DNA from: Sphingomonas sp. BK580
GTDB taxonomy: Bacteria > Pseudomonadota > Alphaproteobacteria > Sphingomonadales > Sphingomonadaceae
Assembly (NCBI RefSeq): GCF_014194975.1
Contig: NZ_JACIAY010000004.1
Span: 124,001 to 188,000 of the forward strand
Direction of reading: 5' to 3'
DNA length: 64,000 nucleotides
Shown in pieces: positions 33,706 through 42,531 of the stretch. Position 1 is the first letter of the stretch. Each line of letters starts with the position of its first letter. A model generated the notes under the pieces. The model had not been told where the DNA came from, ran no database searches, and worked only from the letters and a program-made list of their open reading frames with translations. A program made the translations under genes and the position numbers.

Positions 33706-35216
33706 GCCGCCGCCGGCATGGGGCAATAGGCCGCGAGGAAGTCGCGATGCTCCGCCATGCCGCGGGTCGCCGCCTCGATCTCGCCACGAAGCCGCCGCAT
33801 GCCCGCCGCGAGGATGTCCGCTTCCGGCCCGTCCGCCCGGGGGTCGTGGCCGTCGGGCAGAACGCGCTGGCCGAGGTAGACCGACACCCAGCTGGCATCG
33901 AGGAAGGCGCCCTCGCGATACTTCACCACGCGGCCACGGCGGCGGAACAGCGCCATTTTCTCGGCGAGACTGGCGGGGATCTCCATGCTGCGGACGTACT
34001 GCCAGAAGGACGAGTCGTCGCGCTCGGTCGCGTGATAGTGCAGGATCAGGAAGTCGCGGACCCGGTCATATTCCATGTTGACGAGGCGATTGAACTCGTC
34101 GCGATCGGCAGAAGCGATGCGGCGCTCCGGGAACAGCTCGACCAGCGCGGTGATCGCCTGCTGGACGAGGTACAGGCTGGTCGACTCGAGCGGCTCCAGG
34201 AACCCTGAGGCGAGCCCGACCGCGACGACATTGCCGACCCAGCTGCGCGCCCGCCGTCCCGCCTTGAAACGCAGCACGCGCGGCTCGGCCAGCGGCGTCC
34301 CCTCCACCGCGGCCACCAGCGCGTCGGCGGCGGCGCCCTCGTCGAGGAAGTCGCTGGCGAAGACGTAGCCATTGCCCGTGCGGTGCTGGAGCGGGATGCG
34401 CCAGCGCCAGCCCGCGGGCATGGCGATCGCGCTGGTATAGGGCGTCACCGCGGTGGCGGTGCGGCACGGCAGCGCCACCGCGCGGTCGGCGGGAAGCCAG
34501 CGCGACCAATCGTCGAACGGCTCGCCCATCGCCTTGCCGATCAGGAGCGCGACGAAGCCGGAGCAGTCGATGAACAGGTCACCCTCGACGCGGCGACCGT
34601 CCTCCAACACCACCGCGGTGACGTCGCCGCTGAGCGGGTCGCGCGCGACGTCGACGATCCGTCCCTCGGTGCGGCGCGCCCCCAGGCCCTCCGAGAGCCG
34701 GCGCAGATAGGGCGCGAAGGCCACGGCGTCGAACTGATAGGCGTAGCCGAAGGTGGAGGCGATCTGGCGCGGGTCGGTCGCGGGCGCGCCGAAGCGATTC
34801 GCGCGCGCGAGCGAGCAGGCCATCGAGAAGGCCTCGATCGGCGGCAGCGCGACGCCTTCGTGGAGCAGCCGCGCGTAGTAATGGTGGAACTGCACCTCGC
34901 CGGTGCCGCGGCCGAAGGTGCCGAACGGGTGGATGTAACTGTCGCCGATCCGCGCCCAGTCGCGGAACTCGATCCCCAGTTTGAAGGTGGCGCGGGTCGC
35001 CGCCATGAACTCGGCCTCGGCGATGCCGAGCCGCTCGTTGAAGGCGCGGATGTGCGGCAGCGTCGCCTCGCCGACGCCGATGATCCCGATCGCCTCCGAT
35101 TCGACCAGGTCGACCGTGCAGCGCGTCGGCAGCAGCTTGGCGAGCGCGGCCGCGGTCATCCAGCCGGACGTGCCTCCGCCGACCACCACCACGCGCTGTC
35201 GTTCCGCCCGCTCCAT
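33702..35216 (-). CDS. Tryptophan-halogenase family flavoprotein 4, first gene of operon
   Basis: A protein of 504 residues and the promoter-proximal gene of the five-gene operon. Motifs: VVVVGGGTSGWMTAAALAK (FAD), VGEATLP, Lys79 in ATFKLGIEFRDW, GWRWRIPLQ and FLEPLESTSLYL. The enzyme should be catalytically competent. The start ATG follows GGAGGTGGAGG, and the longer frame to 35312 lacks a sensible N-terminus. The 226-base divergent region to the receptor gene contains a LacI-like palindrome, which suggests coordinated control of halogenases and receptor (inference). Confidence 0.92.
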   Translation of the reverse strand: MERAERQRVVVVGGGTSGWMTAAALAKLLPTRCTVDLVESEAIGIIGVGEATLPHIRAFNERLGIAEAEFMAATRATFKLGIEFRDWARIGDSYIHPFGTFGRGTGEVQFHHYYARLLHEGVALPPIEAFSMACSLARANRFGAPATDPRQIASTFGYAYQFDAVAFAPYLRRLSEGLGARRTEGRIVDVARDPLSGDVTAVVLEDGRRVEGDLFIDCSGFVALLIGKAMGEPFDDWSRWLPADRAVALPCRTATAVTPYTSAIAMPAGWRWRIPLQHRTGNGYVFASDFLDEGAAADALVAAVEGTPLAEPRVLRFKAGRRARSWVGNVVAVGLASGFLEPLESTSLYLVQQAITALVELFPERRIASADRDEFNRLVNMEYDRVRDFLILHYHATERDDSSFWQYVRSMEIPASLAEKMALFRRRGRVVKYREGAFLDASWVSVYLGQRVLPDGHDPRADGPEADILAAGMRRLRGEIEAATRGMAEHRDFLAAYCPMPAAA

Positions 35217-35323
35217 CCGCCTCCACCTCCCGTCGCGGACGTCCGTTCCGGCGCCGCGATCCCGGCTTGTCATAGCGCAAGCGGCGGCCGCGGGAATGCC
35301 GGAAAGCCACACCGAATAATGAA

Positions 35324-35343
35324 AAATGATAGCGCAAACATTT
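35324..35343. promoter_or_regulatory. LacI/GalR-like operator between halogenase operon and receptor
   Basis: AAATGATAGCGCAAACATTT has outer arms AAATG/CATTT, a GCGC core and central CG, with four mismatched inner positions. It lies in the divergent gap between halogenase 4 and the TonB-dependent receptor. LacI-family regulators commonly control such sugar receptors in this group. None is encoded in the window. Confidence 0.5.
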
Positions 35344-35442
35344 CCGTTGCGGCGCGCTCGCGGCAGTCGTACCGATTGCTGGAAGATGCCACGCGATCGG
35401 CGCGGAGAGACATCGTAGTATGATTATTCAGGAGGGGGTGTG

Positions 35443-38400
35443 ATGATCATCGAGGACAAGCCCGCCCGCGGCGGCCATACCCGACTTCGTAACAGGGCCG
35501 TTCTGACCGGCGTTTCTGTGTCGGCGATGTGCGCCTTCGCGCTGGCCGCGCCGGCGTTGGCGCAGACGGGCGCAGCGACCGGGCAGAACACCGCCGGCGC
35601 GGCGACCTCGCCGAACATGCCGGGGGCGGATCCGGCGGCGCAGAACAGCGGTGACACGCCGGCCACGGACGCCGCCGGCGAGAGCGACATCGTCGTCACC
35701 GGCATCCGGCAGAGCCTCGCCAACGCGCAGAACATCAAGCGCAACTCCGACACCGTCGTCGATGCGATCACGGCGCAGGACATCGGCGCGCTGCCCGACC
35801 GCTCGGTCACCGAGGCGCTTCAGCGCGTGCCGGGCGTCTCGATCAACCGCTTCGCCGGGAACAACGACCCCGACCATTTCTCGGTCGAGGGCTCGGGTGT
35901 GAACGTTCGCGGGCTCAACTTCGTCCGCTCCGAGTTCAACGGACGCGACACCTTCTCGGCCGGTATCGGCGGCCAGGCGATCAACTTCGCCGACGTGCCC
36001 TCCGAGCTGCTCGGCTCGGTCGAGGTGTACAAGAACGCCACCGCCGACCTGATCGAGGGCGGGCTCGCCGGCACGGTCAACCTCAACACGCGCAAGCCGT
36101 TCGATAACAAGGGCTTCCACATCGGGGGCGGGGTCGAGGCGAATTACGGTGACTTCGCCAAGAAATGGGCGCCGACGGGCTCGCTGCTGGTCTCGAACAC
36201 CTGGGACACGCCGATCGGTCGGTTCGGCATCCTGGCGAACGCCTCCTACTCGCGGCTGAAGAGCCGCGCCGACGGCATCCAGGTCACCAACTTCCAGACG
36301 CGCGACGGCGTCCAGGCGGCGACCGGCACCGGCACCAACACCACGGTGACCTGCCGCAACCAGCTGCCCGGCACCACCGACGGCTTCACGTTGCTGCCCG
36401 GCACGGTGAACGGCGTGGGCGGCCAATCCTTCCCGAACCCCGCCAATGTCTGCGGTGCGCAGGGCACCGCGGGCGCGGACGGCTATGCCGACCCGACCGC
36501 GATCGCCTATGCGCCGATCGGGGGCCAGTTCCGCAGCCAGGACTATGATCGCAAGCGCGACGGCCAGGCGCTGGCGGTGCAGTGGCAGAGCACCGACGAG
36601 CGCACCACCTTTACCGCCCAGTTCCTGCGCACCCACTCGAGCAGCGCCTGGGGCGAGCACACGTTCGAGACCGCGCCCGACCTGTCCGAGTACAGCACCT
36701 ACCCGGCGGGCTGCCAGCAGAACGGCAACGGACCGCTCAACGGCGCGAACCAGAGCACCACGCGCGCGGAGTGCCAGCTCACCGGCGCGGGCCAGTTCCA
36801 GTTCGGCGAGAATCAGCGCGGCAACGGCTATAATCCGGGCGGCGGGCCCTATCCGAACTTCGTCTACGACGACAGCGGGCTTTTCCAGAGCGGCTTCATC
36901 ACGCTGCCCGGCAACGGCTGGCGTACGAGCTCGAGCGGCCAGCCAACGACGACGGTGCCGACGGGCGGGACGCAGCAGTCGCTGTCGCGGCGCCAGGTCT
37001 ATGACGAGAATCTCGTCAAGGACGCCGGTTTCAACCTCAAGATCAATCCGGACGATCACTGGTCGATCGGGCTGGATGTCGACTATACGTATGCCAAGCA
37101 CGACGTCACCGATCTGAGCGTGTTCGGCTCGACCTTCGCCGACTCGGAACTCGACCTCACCGGCAACCTGCCCGTGGTGATCCCCCACAAGCCGCTGACC
37201 CTGGCGGCCAACTGGGCCTCACCGAACCCGGCGATGGCGGCGGCGAGCGACTCGGACTATTTCCAGAGCCGCGACTTCCAGTTCTGGCGGGCGGCGATGG
37301 ACCACATCGAACACAGCGTCGGCTCGGAATATCAGATCAAGGGCGACTTCGCCTACAAGTTCGACGAGGGCGACTTCCTGCAGCGAGTGAAGTTCGGTGC
37401 GCGATATGCCGAGCGCTCGCAGGATGTGCGTTACACCGCTTACAACTGGGGAGCGATCAGCGAAGTCTGGTCGGGCCGGGTGAACGACACCTTCTCCGGT
37501 GCACCCGTATCCTTCAACCAGGGCGACACGAGCCGTTCATCCCTGTATTCGTTTGACAATTTCTTCCGCGGCCAGACCGCGGCCCCGCCGAGCGCCTATT
37601 ATTACAACGGCGATCTGATCGGCGACTATAATGGGGCTACTAACTTCTTCCAGACGCAGAACGACATCTGGCGCAATACCAACGGCGCCACCGCGACCAA
37701 TCGCTTCCTCGCCGCCGGGCAGCGCGTCGGCGCGATCCCGGGTACCGCGTTCCTCCCGTCCGAGGTCTCGAACGTCAATCAGCAGGACAGCGCGGCCTAT
37801 GCCATGGTCCAGTTCGGCAACAACGAGCCGGTGTTCGGCAACATCCGTCTCTCGGGCAACATCGGGGTGCGGTACGTTCGTACGACGGTGCAATCGCGCA
37901 CCGAGACGGCGGTGCCTAATCGGACCGAGCTCGGCGTGGCCGATCCTTACTCGACCCGCTGCGCCACCTCGCAGCGACAGCTGCCCAATGGCACCACCGA
38001 GACGGTACAGCCTGGCGGCGTCTGTACCCTGGGCGAGACCGAATATGAGCGGCTGCGCACCTTCGCGACGCCGGGCTATGCCTCGCAGCCGGCGAACTTC
38101 ACCAACAGCTACAATTACTGGCTGCCGAGCGCGAACCTCAAGTTCGGTGTCACCAACGACGTGATCGTCCGCCTCGCCGCGTCGAAGGTGCTGACCCGGC
38201 CGGACTTCGCCAACATCAGGCCGTACGTGACCTACGCGCTCGAGCCGGGCTCGGGCACGGTGACGATCAACGCGGGCAACCCGTATCTCAAACCCGCCAC
38301 CGCGTGGCAGTTCGACGCGACGGTGGAATGGTATTTCGGCCGTGTCGGTCAGATCTCGCTCGACGCCTTCTACAAGACGGTGGACGGCTTCTTCTACCAG

Positions 38401-39003
38401 TCGCTGGTCAACCGCTCGATCACCAACAACGGCATCACGCAGAACATCCAGGCACGCGGCCCCGCCAACTACGACGGCAAGGGCAAGATCAAGGGCTTCG
38501 AGGTCGCCTACCAGCAGACCTTCGACTTCCTGCCAAGTTTCCTCAGCGGCCTCGGCTTCAACGGAAACTATACCTATATCGACAGCTCGGGCCTGCCCAA
38601 TTCCTTCCTCAACGGCGGCACGCCCTCGTCGAACTCGACGATCGCCAAGGGCAACCTGCCGCTGGAGGGCCTGTCGAAGCATAACGTCAACGCGACGGTC
38701 TTCTACGAGAAGGGGCCGGTGTCGCTGCGCGCCGCGTACAACTGGCGGTCACGCTTCCTGCTCACCGCGGCGGACGTGATCTTCCCCTACACGTCGATCT
38801 TCAACGACGCGACCGGGCAGCTCGACGCCTCGGCCTTCATCAACCTGAACAAATGGGTCAAGCTCGGCGTTCAGGGGGTCAATCTGACCAACACGACGAC
38901 CAAGCTGCTCCAGGCCTACAAGGGCGGCTCGGACGACCTCGCGCCGCGCTCCTACTTCACCAACGACCGGCGCTACTCGATCATCCTGCGCGCCAACTAC
39001 TGA
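35443..39003 (+). CDS. TonB-dependent receptor, large oligosaccharide type
   Basis: A protein of 1186 residues. The signal peptide (AVLTGVSVSAMCAFALAAPA, then LAQ) is followed by an Ala/Gly-rich linker and the TonB-box-like DIVVTG at about residue 82. The plug domain has ITAQDIGALPDRSVTEALQ and VPGVSINRF. A long barrel with large Asn/Gly-rich extracellular loops follows, with the terminal strand YSIILRANY. There is no STN domain. Receptors of this kind next to tryptophan halogenases are a recurrent arrangement in sphingomonads, caulobacters and xanthomonads. With GH10 and GH9 genes just downstream, a xylan or glucan oligosaccharide is a likely ligand (inference). ATG is chosen over the adjacent GTG because GGAGG is seven bases away. 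Confidence 0.93.
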   Translation: MIIEDKPARGGHTRLRNRAVLTGVSVSAMCAFALAAPALAQTGAATGQNTAGAATSPNMPGADPAAQNSGDTPATDAAGESDIVVTGIRQSLANAQNIKRNSDTVVDAITAQDIGALPDRSVTEALQRVPGVSINRFAGNNDPDHFSVEGSGVNVRGLNFVRSEFNGRDTFSAGIGGQAINFADVPSELLGSVEVYKNATADLIEGGLAGTVNLNTRKPFDNKGFHIGGGVEANYGDFAKKWAPTGSLLVSNTWDTPIGRFGILANASYSRLKSRADGIQVTNFQTRDGVQAATGTGTNTTVTCRNQLPGTTDGFTLLPGTVNGVGGQSFPNPANVCGAQGTAGADGYADPTAIAYAPIGGQFRSQDYDRKRDGQALAVQWQSTDERTTFTAQFLRTHSSSAWGEHTFETAPDLSEYSTYPAGCQQNGNGPLNGANQSTTRAECQLTGAGQFQFGENQRGNGYNPGGGPYPNFVYDDSGLFQSGFITLPGNGWRTSSSGQPTTTVPTGGTQQSLSRRQVYDENLVKDAGFNLKINPDDHWSIGLDVDYTYAKHDVTDLSVFGSTFADSELDLTGNLPVVIPHKPLTLAANWASPNPAMAAASDSDYFQSRDFQFWRAAMDHIEHSVGSEYQIKGDFAYKFDEGDFLQRVKFGARYAERSQDVRYTAYNWGAISEVWSGRVNDTFSGAPVSFNQGDTSRSSLYSFDNFFRGQTAAPPSAYYYNGDLIGDYNGATNFFQTQNDIWRNTNGATATNRFLAAGQRVGAIPGTAFLPSEVSNVNQQDSAAYAMVQFGNNEPVFGNIRLSGNIGVRYVRTTVQSRTETAVPNRTELGVADPYSTRCATSQRQLPNGTTETVQPGGVCTLGETEYERLRTFATPGYASQPANFTNSYNYWLPSANLKFGVTNDVIVRLAASKVLTRPDFANIRPYVTYALEPGSGTVTINAGNPYLKPATAWQFDATVEWYFGRVGQISLDAFYKTVDGFFYQSLVNRSITNNGITQNIQARGPANYDGKGKIKGFEVAYQQTFDFLPSFLSGLGFNGNYTYIDSSGLPNSFLNGGTPSSNSTIAKGNLPLEGLSKHNVNATVFYEKGPVSLRAAYNWRSRFLLTAADVIFPYTSIFNDATGQLDASAFINLNKWVKLGVQGVNLTNTTTKLLQAYKGGSDDLAPRSYFTNDRRYSIILRANY

Positions 39004-39092
39004 GTGGTGCGGAGAGCGTCGGTCCGTCGATGATCACGGCCGCGCTCTCCCTCCGCTTATACGGGTCGGAGCCGGACCCGGGATGCCGCGGG

Positions 39093-39148
39093 CGTCACGC
39101 CCGTGGCGCGACGGGAAACATGGATGCCGGGTCACGCCCGGCGTGACG
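39093..39148. repeat. Short REPIN-like dyad element, 56 bp
   Basis: The ends CGTCACGCCCG (39093-39103) and CCGGCGTGACG (39138-39148) are inverted repeats matching at 10 of 11 positions. An additional stem (GCCGGG, 39126-39131, with CCCGGC, 39137-39142) lies inside. It sits between the convergent receptor and GH10 genes and may also act as a terminator. Confidence 0.6.
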
Positions 39149-39195
39149 ATCCGCCGCGCGATGGGTGGCCCGTTGTCATCCGTGAGCGCCGCGGG

Positions 39196-40329
39196 TCACG
39201 CGCGCCTGGGTGCCTCCGCCAGCGCACGCGCGATCGCGGCGTGCAGCGGCTTGGGGCGATAGTCGACGTCATACGGGCACGGACGTCGCGGCGCCTTGTC
39301 GGGGCGCGGCTCGAACGGGCCGATCCAGCTGAAGCGGTCGCTCAGCCCCCAGGCGAGCACGTCGCGCAGCCCCGGATAGCTGAGCGTGACGTCGAGGTAG
39401 CGCCGCGCGTAATCGGCGACGCCGCGGTCACGCGCGGCGACCTCCGCGGGCAGTCCGTTGTCGCGCACGTCGAACTCGGTGATCAGCAGGCGATAGCCCA
39501 TCGCGGTGACGGCATCGAGGAAGTGCCGCCACTCGCCCTCATAAGCGCGCGCGCTCGCGGCGGTATCGCTGCCGGCGGTGACGATATGCGACTGCAGGCC
39601 GAGTGCATCGACCGGCGTGCCGCGCTTGCGGAAGCCTTCCAGCAGCCGCAGCACGCCGGCGCGGTGCGCCGCATTGCCCGGCTCCCAGCTCATGTAATCG
39701 TTGTAGACCAGCTCGGCGTGCGGCGCCCCCGCGCGCGCGGTGTGGAAGGCGAGGTCCAGTGTCGCCTCGGTGCCGCCGAGCGCCTGACTCAGCGCGGTCT
39801 CCTCCAGTGCGCCGGTTTCCGGCGTCACCGCCTCGTTGACGACGTCATAGCTGGTGATCCGCGTGCCGTAGCGGCGCGTGACCGTCGCGATATGCTCGCG
39901 CAGGATGCGCTCGGCCTCGGCCGCCGGGCGCGCGCCGAAGTCATGCGCCTCGAGCCAGCGCGGCATCCACTTGCGCCGCTGCCAGAGCAGGTTGTGTCCG
40001 CGCAGCGCCATGTGCGCGCGCGCGGCATAGTCGGCGATGCGATCGAAGGCGGCGAAATCGAACTGGTCGGGCGTAGGCCGCAGATGCTGCCACTTCGTCT
40101 CGTTCTCGGCGACGAGCACGCCGCAGTCGGCGCGCAGCAGCGCGGCGTAGCGGGGGTTGTCCGGAGAGGCGCCTCGCGGTCGACTCGACAGCGCCGAGCC
40201 GAAGCGGCGCCCGCGCCGACGAGCCACGGCGTCGAGCCCGGACGCGCCGCTCGCACTCATGGCAGGTCCGGCGGTCAGCGCCGCGGCGAGTGCCGCCAAT
40301 CCCTCGCGTCGTGTCGGCGACCAGTCCAT
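39196..40329 (-). CDS. GH10 endo-beta-1,4-xylanase
   Basis: A protein of 377 residues. The N-terminus (PTRREGLAALAAALTAGPAMS) looks like a Tat-type export signal. The GH10 barrel shows the two catalytic glutamates: Glu166 in YDVVNEAV (acid/base) and Glu285 in LLITEFDVRD (nucleophile). Other family segments are AENETKWQHLRP, RGHNLLWQ, VYNDYM, LGLQSHI and AWGLSDRFSW. It should cut the xylan backbone, releasing oligosaccharides for the neighbouring receptor. Export suggests action in the periplasm or outside. It is followed on the same strand by no other gene, and the GH9 gene is 14 bases upstream, so the two are co-transcribed. Confidence 0.9.
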   Translation of the reverse strand: MDWSPTRREGLAALAAALTAGPAMSASGASGLDAVARRRGRRFGSALSSRPRGASPDNPRYAALLRADCGVLVAENETKWQHLRPTPDQFDFAAFDRIADYAARAHMALRGHNLLWQRRKWMPRWLEAHDFGARPAAEAERILREHIATVTRRYGTRITSYDVVNEAVTPETGALEETALSQALGGTEATLDLAFHTARAGAPHAELVYNDYMSWEPGNAAHRAGVLRLLEGFRKRGTPVDALGLQSHIVTAGSDTAASARAYEGEWRHFLDAVTAMGYRLLITEFDVRDNGLPAEVAARDRGVADYARRYLDVTLSYPGLRDVLAWGLSDRFSWIGPFEPRPDKAPRRPCPYDVDYRPKPLHAAIARALAEAPRRA

Positions 40330-40343
40330 GTCCGGCTCCTCTG

Positions 40344-42182
40344 TCAGCGGCGGCGGCGAGTCGTGCGCGCGCCCGGTTCGTCGAGCGCTGAAGCGACCCA
40401 GAGCAGCGGGGCGTTCCAGTTGATCGCCACCTCGTTGAGCGCATAGGCGCGGATGTCGTCGACCCAGCAGCGCTGCGGCGCGCACCGGCCCTTCATCTTC
40501 GCCGCGATCGGGTCCGCCATCGCGGTCGAGTTGGGGCCGCCGGAGACAATGCCGGGGGGCGGACCGGGCAGCGACGCGTCGAGCTGGTGCGCCCAGAAGC
40601 GGTGGTGCGGGTTGGTCAGCGGGCGCGCGCCGAAGCCCGAGACATAGCTCTGGTCGAGCGGGTTGCGGCCGAGCACATAGTCGATCGCGTCGACCATGCC
40701 GTCACGGTAGCGCGCTGCCCCGGTGAGCCGCTGCGCCACGCCCAGGATCATCGCGCGGTTGAGGATTACCGCGTTGGATCCCCAGGGATAATCCAGCGTG
40801 GCATAAGGGATGCGATAGCCGCTGCGCGCTTCCTCGGCGAGGAAGCCGTCGGCCGCGGCGATCAGCCCGGCGCGCGCCGGTGTCGCCTCGCTCGCCGACA
40901 CACCCGCCGCGGTCGCGAGCGTGATCGTGCCGAGCGCGGCGACATGGCCCCAGTCGGGCGCGCGCACCGGCGCGGTGTGCCACGGAGAGCCACGCAGCGC
41001 CGCAGCGAACTCGGGCTCGCCCGTGGTTGCGTACAGCTCGGCCGCGGCCCAGTAGAATTCGTCGCTCACGTCGTCGTCGCCGTAGCCCCCGCTGCCGGTG
41101 AAGCTGCTGGTGGCGAAGACCTGCGGATGGCGCAGCGCGGCGGCGTAGGCTCGGCGCGCGGCGGCGAGGCAGGTCGCGCTGAAGCGCGGGTCGATCGTGC
41201 GCCAGATGCGCGCACCCTGTGCCGCCGTCGCCGCGAGGTTGAGCGTCGCGGCGGTGGTCGGCGGGTAGAGCAGCCGGTCCTCGCGGTCGTCGGCGGGGCG
41301 GGTCGGCAGCGCGGTCCAGCGGCGGTCGGCGACCTTCTGGTGCGCCATGCCACCGGCGTCGATCGTGCGGAAGGCGGGCGCTTCCGCGCCGCGGGCGGGA
41401 CCGACGGGCACGGTCGCGCGTGCGCCGTCGGGGATCTGCATCGCGAGGAGAAGGCGCATCTCCCAGCGCGCCTCGTCGAGCAGGTCGTCGACCCCGTTGC
41501 CACTCTCGGGCAGGTTGCCGCGGCCGTCGGCGAAGGGGAAGCGACCGGCGCGCGCGTCGCGCTCGTACAGGTCCTGCAGCGTCCACAGCGCGATGCCGCC
41601 GTTGACGACATATTTGCCGTGGTCGCCCGCGTCATACCAGCCGCCGGTGACGTCGAGGCGATAGTCGCACCCCGACCAGGGCGTGCCGCGCTCGTCCTTG
41701 CCGGAGAAGCACGGCGCGATCTCCTTGGCGTGGCCGGCCGGACGTGCCCAGCGCGGGTCGCCGGCGTAGCGCGGCTCGATCGCGATGCCGGCACGGGTCT
41801 GGTAGAAATAGTGCAGCGCGGCCGCGGCGAGGGGGCGGTAAAGGCCAGCGCCCACCGCGAACGGGCGGCTGGTCCGCCCGCCGACGCTGAGGCTATAGGT
41901 GCCGGGCGCGGTGACCCGGCCGAGATCGACGAGATGGACGTGGTCACCCGAGGCCGCGTCGTCGCCGATCACCTGCGTCTCGCCCGCGGCAACCGTCGCC
42001 CCGCGCGCGTCGCGCACGGTCCAGCGGAGCGGCTGGGTCGAGCGGTCGGCGACGATCGCTCGCTTGGCGGTGTCGGGCAGGAAGCCGAGTTGGTTCAGAT
42101 GGATCGCGCTCGGTGCCGGGGCCGCGCCGAGCGCGGCGGAGGCGGCGAGCGAGACGATCAGGCGGGCGGGGCGACGAGTCAT
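40344..42182 (-). CDS. GH9 family glycoside hydrolase (endoglucanase type)
   Basis: A protein of 612 residues with a signal peptide (IVSLAASAALGAAPAPS). An N-terminal immunoglobulin-like CelD_N module (about 25-110, IHLNQLGFLPDTAKRA) precedes the GH9 (alpha/alpha)6 barrel. Catalytic Asp184 and Asp187 are in GGWYDAGDHGKYV and the acid Glu584 is in ALNEVAINWNAPL, with NPHHRFW in between. GH9 enzymes cut beta-1,4-glucan, and some act on xyloglucan or other beta-glucans. Together with GH10 it forms a two-gene hemicellulase operon. The start is the ATG at the signal peptide and a 16-residue longer frame is rejected. Confidence 0.9.
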   Translation of the reverse strand: MTRRPARLIVSLAASAALGAAPAPSAIHLNQLGFLPDTAKRAIVADRSTQPLRWTVRDARGATVAAGETQVIGDDAASGDHVHLVDLGRVTAPGTYSLSVGGRTSRPFAVGAGLYRPLAAAALHYFYQTRAGIAIEPRYAGDPRWARPAGHAKEIAPCFSGKDERGTPWSGCDYRLDVTGGWYDAGDHGKYVVNGGIALWTLQDLYERDARAGRFPFADGRGNLPESGNGVDDLLDEARWEMRLLLAMQIPDGARATVPVGPARGAEAPAFRTIDAGGMAHQKVADRRWTALPTRPADDREDRLLYPPTTAATLNLAATAAQGARIWRTIDPRFSATCLAAARRAYAAALRHPQVFATSSFTGSGGYGDDDVSDEFYWAAAELYATTGEPEFAAALRGSPWHTAPVRAPDWGHVAALGTITLATAAGVSASEATPARAGLIAAADGFLAEEARSGYRIPYATLDYPWGSNAVILNRAMILGVAQRLTGAARYRDGMVDAIDYVLGRNPLDQSYVSGFGARPLTNPHHRFWAHQLDASLPGPPPGIVSGGPNSTAMADPIAAKMKGRCAPQRCWVDDIRAYALNEVAINWNAPLLWVASALDEPGARTTRRRR

Positions 42183-42311
42183 GGGCGCAGCGTACCGGAG
42201 CGCGCGAGACGAGGAAACGTCGGAGATCAAAGAAGAAAACGGTCGATCGCTGCCGCGTGCCGCGCGGGCGGCGCTCGCGGCGGCGGATCGGCGCGCGGCC
42301 GCGCGACGCGC

Positions 42312-42491
42312 CTAGTGCAGCTTGGCGATCGACAGGCCGTCCTGCTTCACCCGCTCCTTCACCGACTCCTCACTACGGGTGAGCGCCTTGGCGATCGCCT
42401 TCAGCGCCATGCCCTTCTTCGCGAGCGTGTGGAGCTTCTGGATCTCGTCGGGGCGCCACGGCTGGCGATGTCTCTCGAAGCGGTCGGCCAT
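42312..42491 (-). CDS. Small 59-residue GcrA/Myb-like helix-turn-helix protein
   Basis: A short gene too small for usual length cut-offs. The product begins MADRFERHRQPWRPDEIQKL and ends SVKERVKQDGLSIAKLH. The pattern W-x-x-D-E-I-x-x-L, then a glycine turn, then IAKALTRSEESVKERV resembles SANT/Myb or GcrA-type three-helix DNA-binding domains. Basic residues (about 15 of 59) favour nucleic-acid binding. It lies 40 bases after the sorbosone-dehydrogenase-like gene on the same strand. The codon use looks like its neighbours, with G or C at most third positions. It could be a regulator of the local operon, but there is no direct evidence. No clear ribosome site was recognised. Confidence 0.6.
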   Translation of the reverse strand: MADRFERHRQPWRPDEIQKLHTLAKKGMALKAIAKALTRSEESVKERVKQDGLSIAKLH

Positions 42492-42531
42492 CGCGCTTCG
42501 CTACGCGCTTCGCGCCGCGCTGGCCAGCGTC

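Noticed and set aside
30620..33898. A 1092-residue fusion-like frame ending in halogenase 2
   Set aside because: The N-terminal half is an out-of-frame reading of halogenase-like 3. The ATG at 32221 starts the real protein, so it is not a fusion.
29097..35216. A halogenated antibiotic biosynthesis cluster
   Set aside because: No NRPS, PKS, tailoring or resistance genes are present. The context is a TonB-dependent receptor and plant polysaccharide hydrolases.
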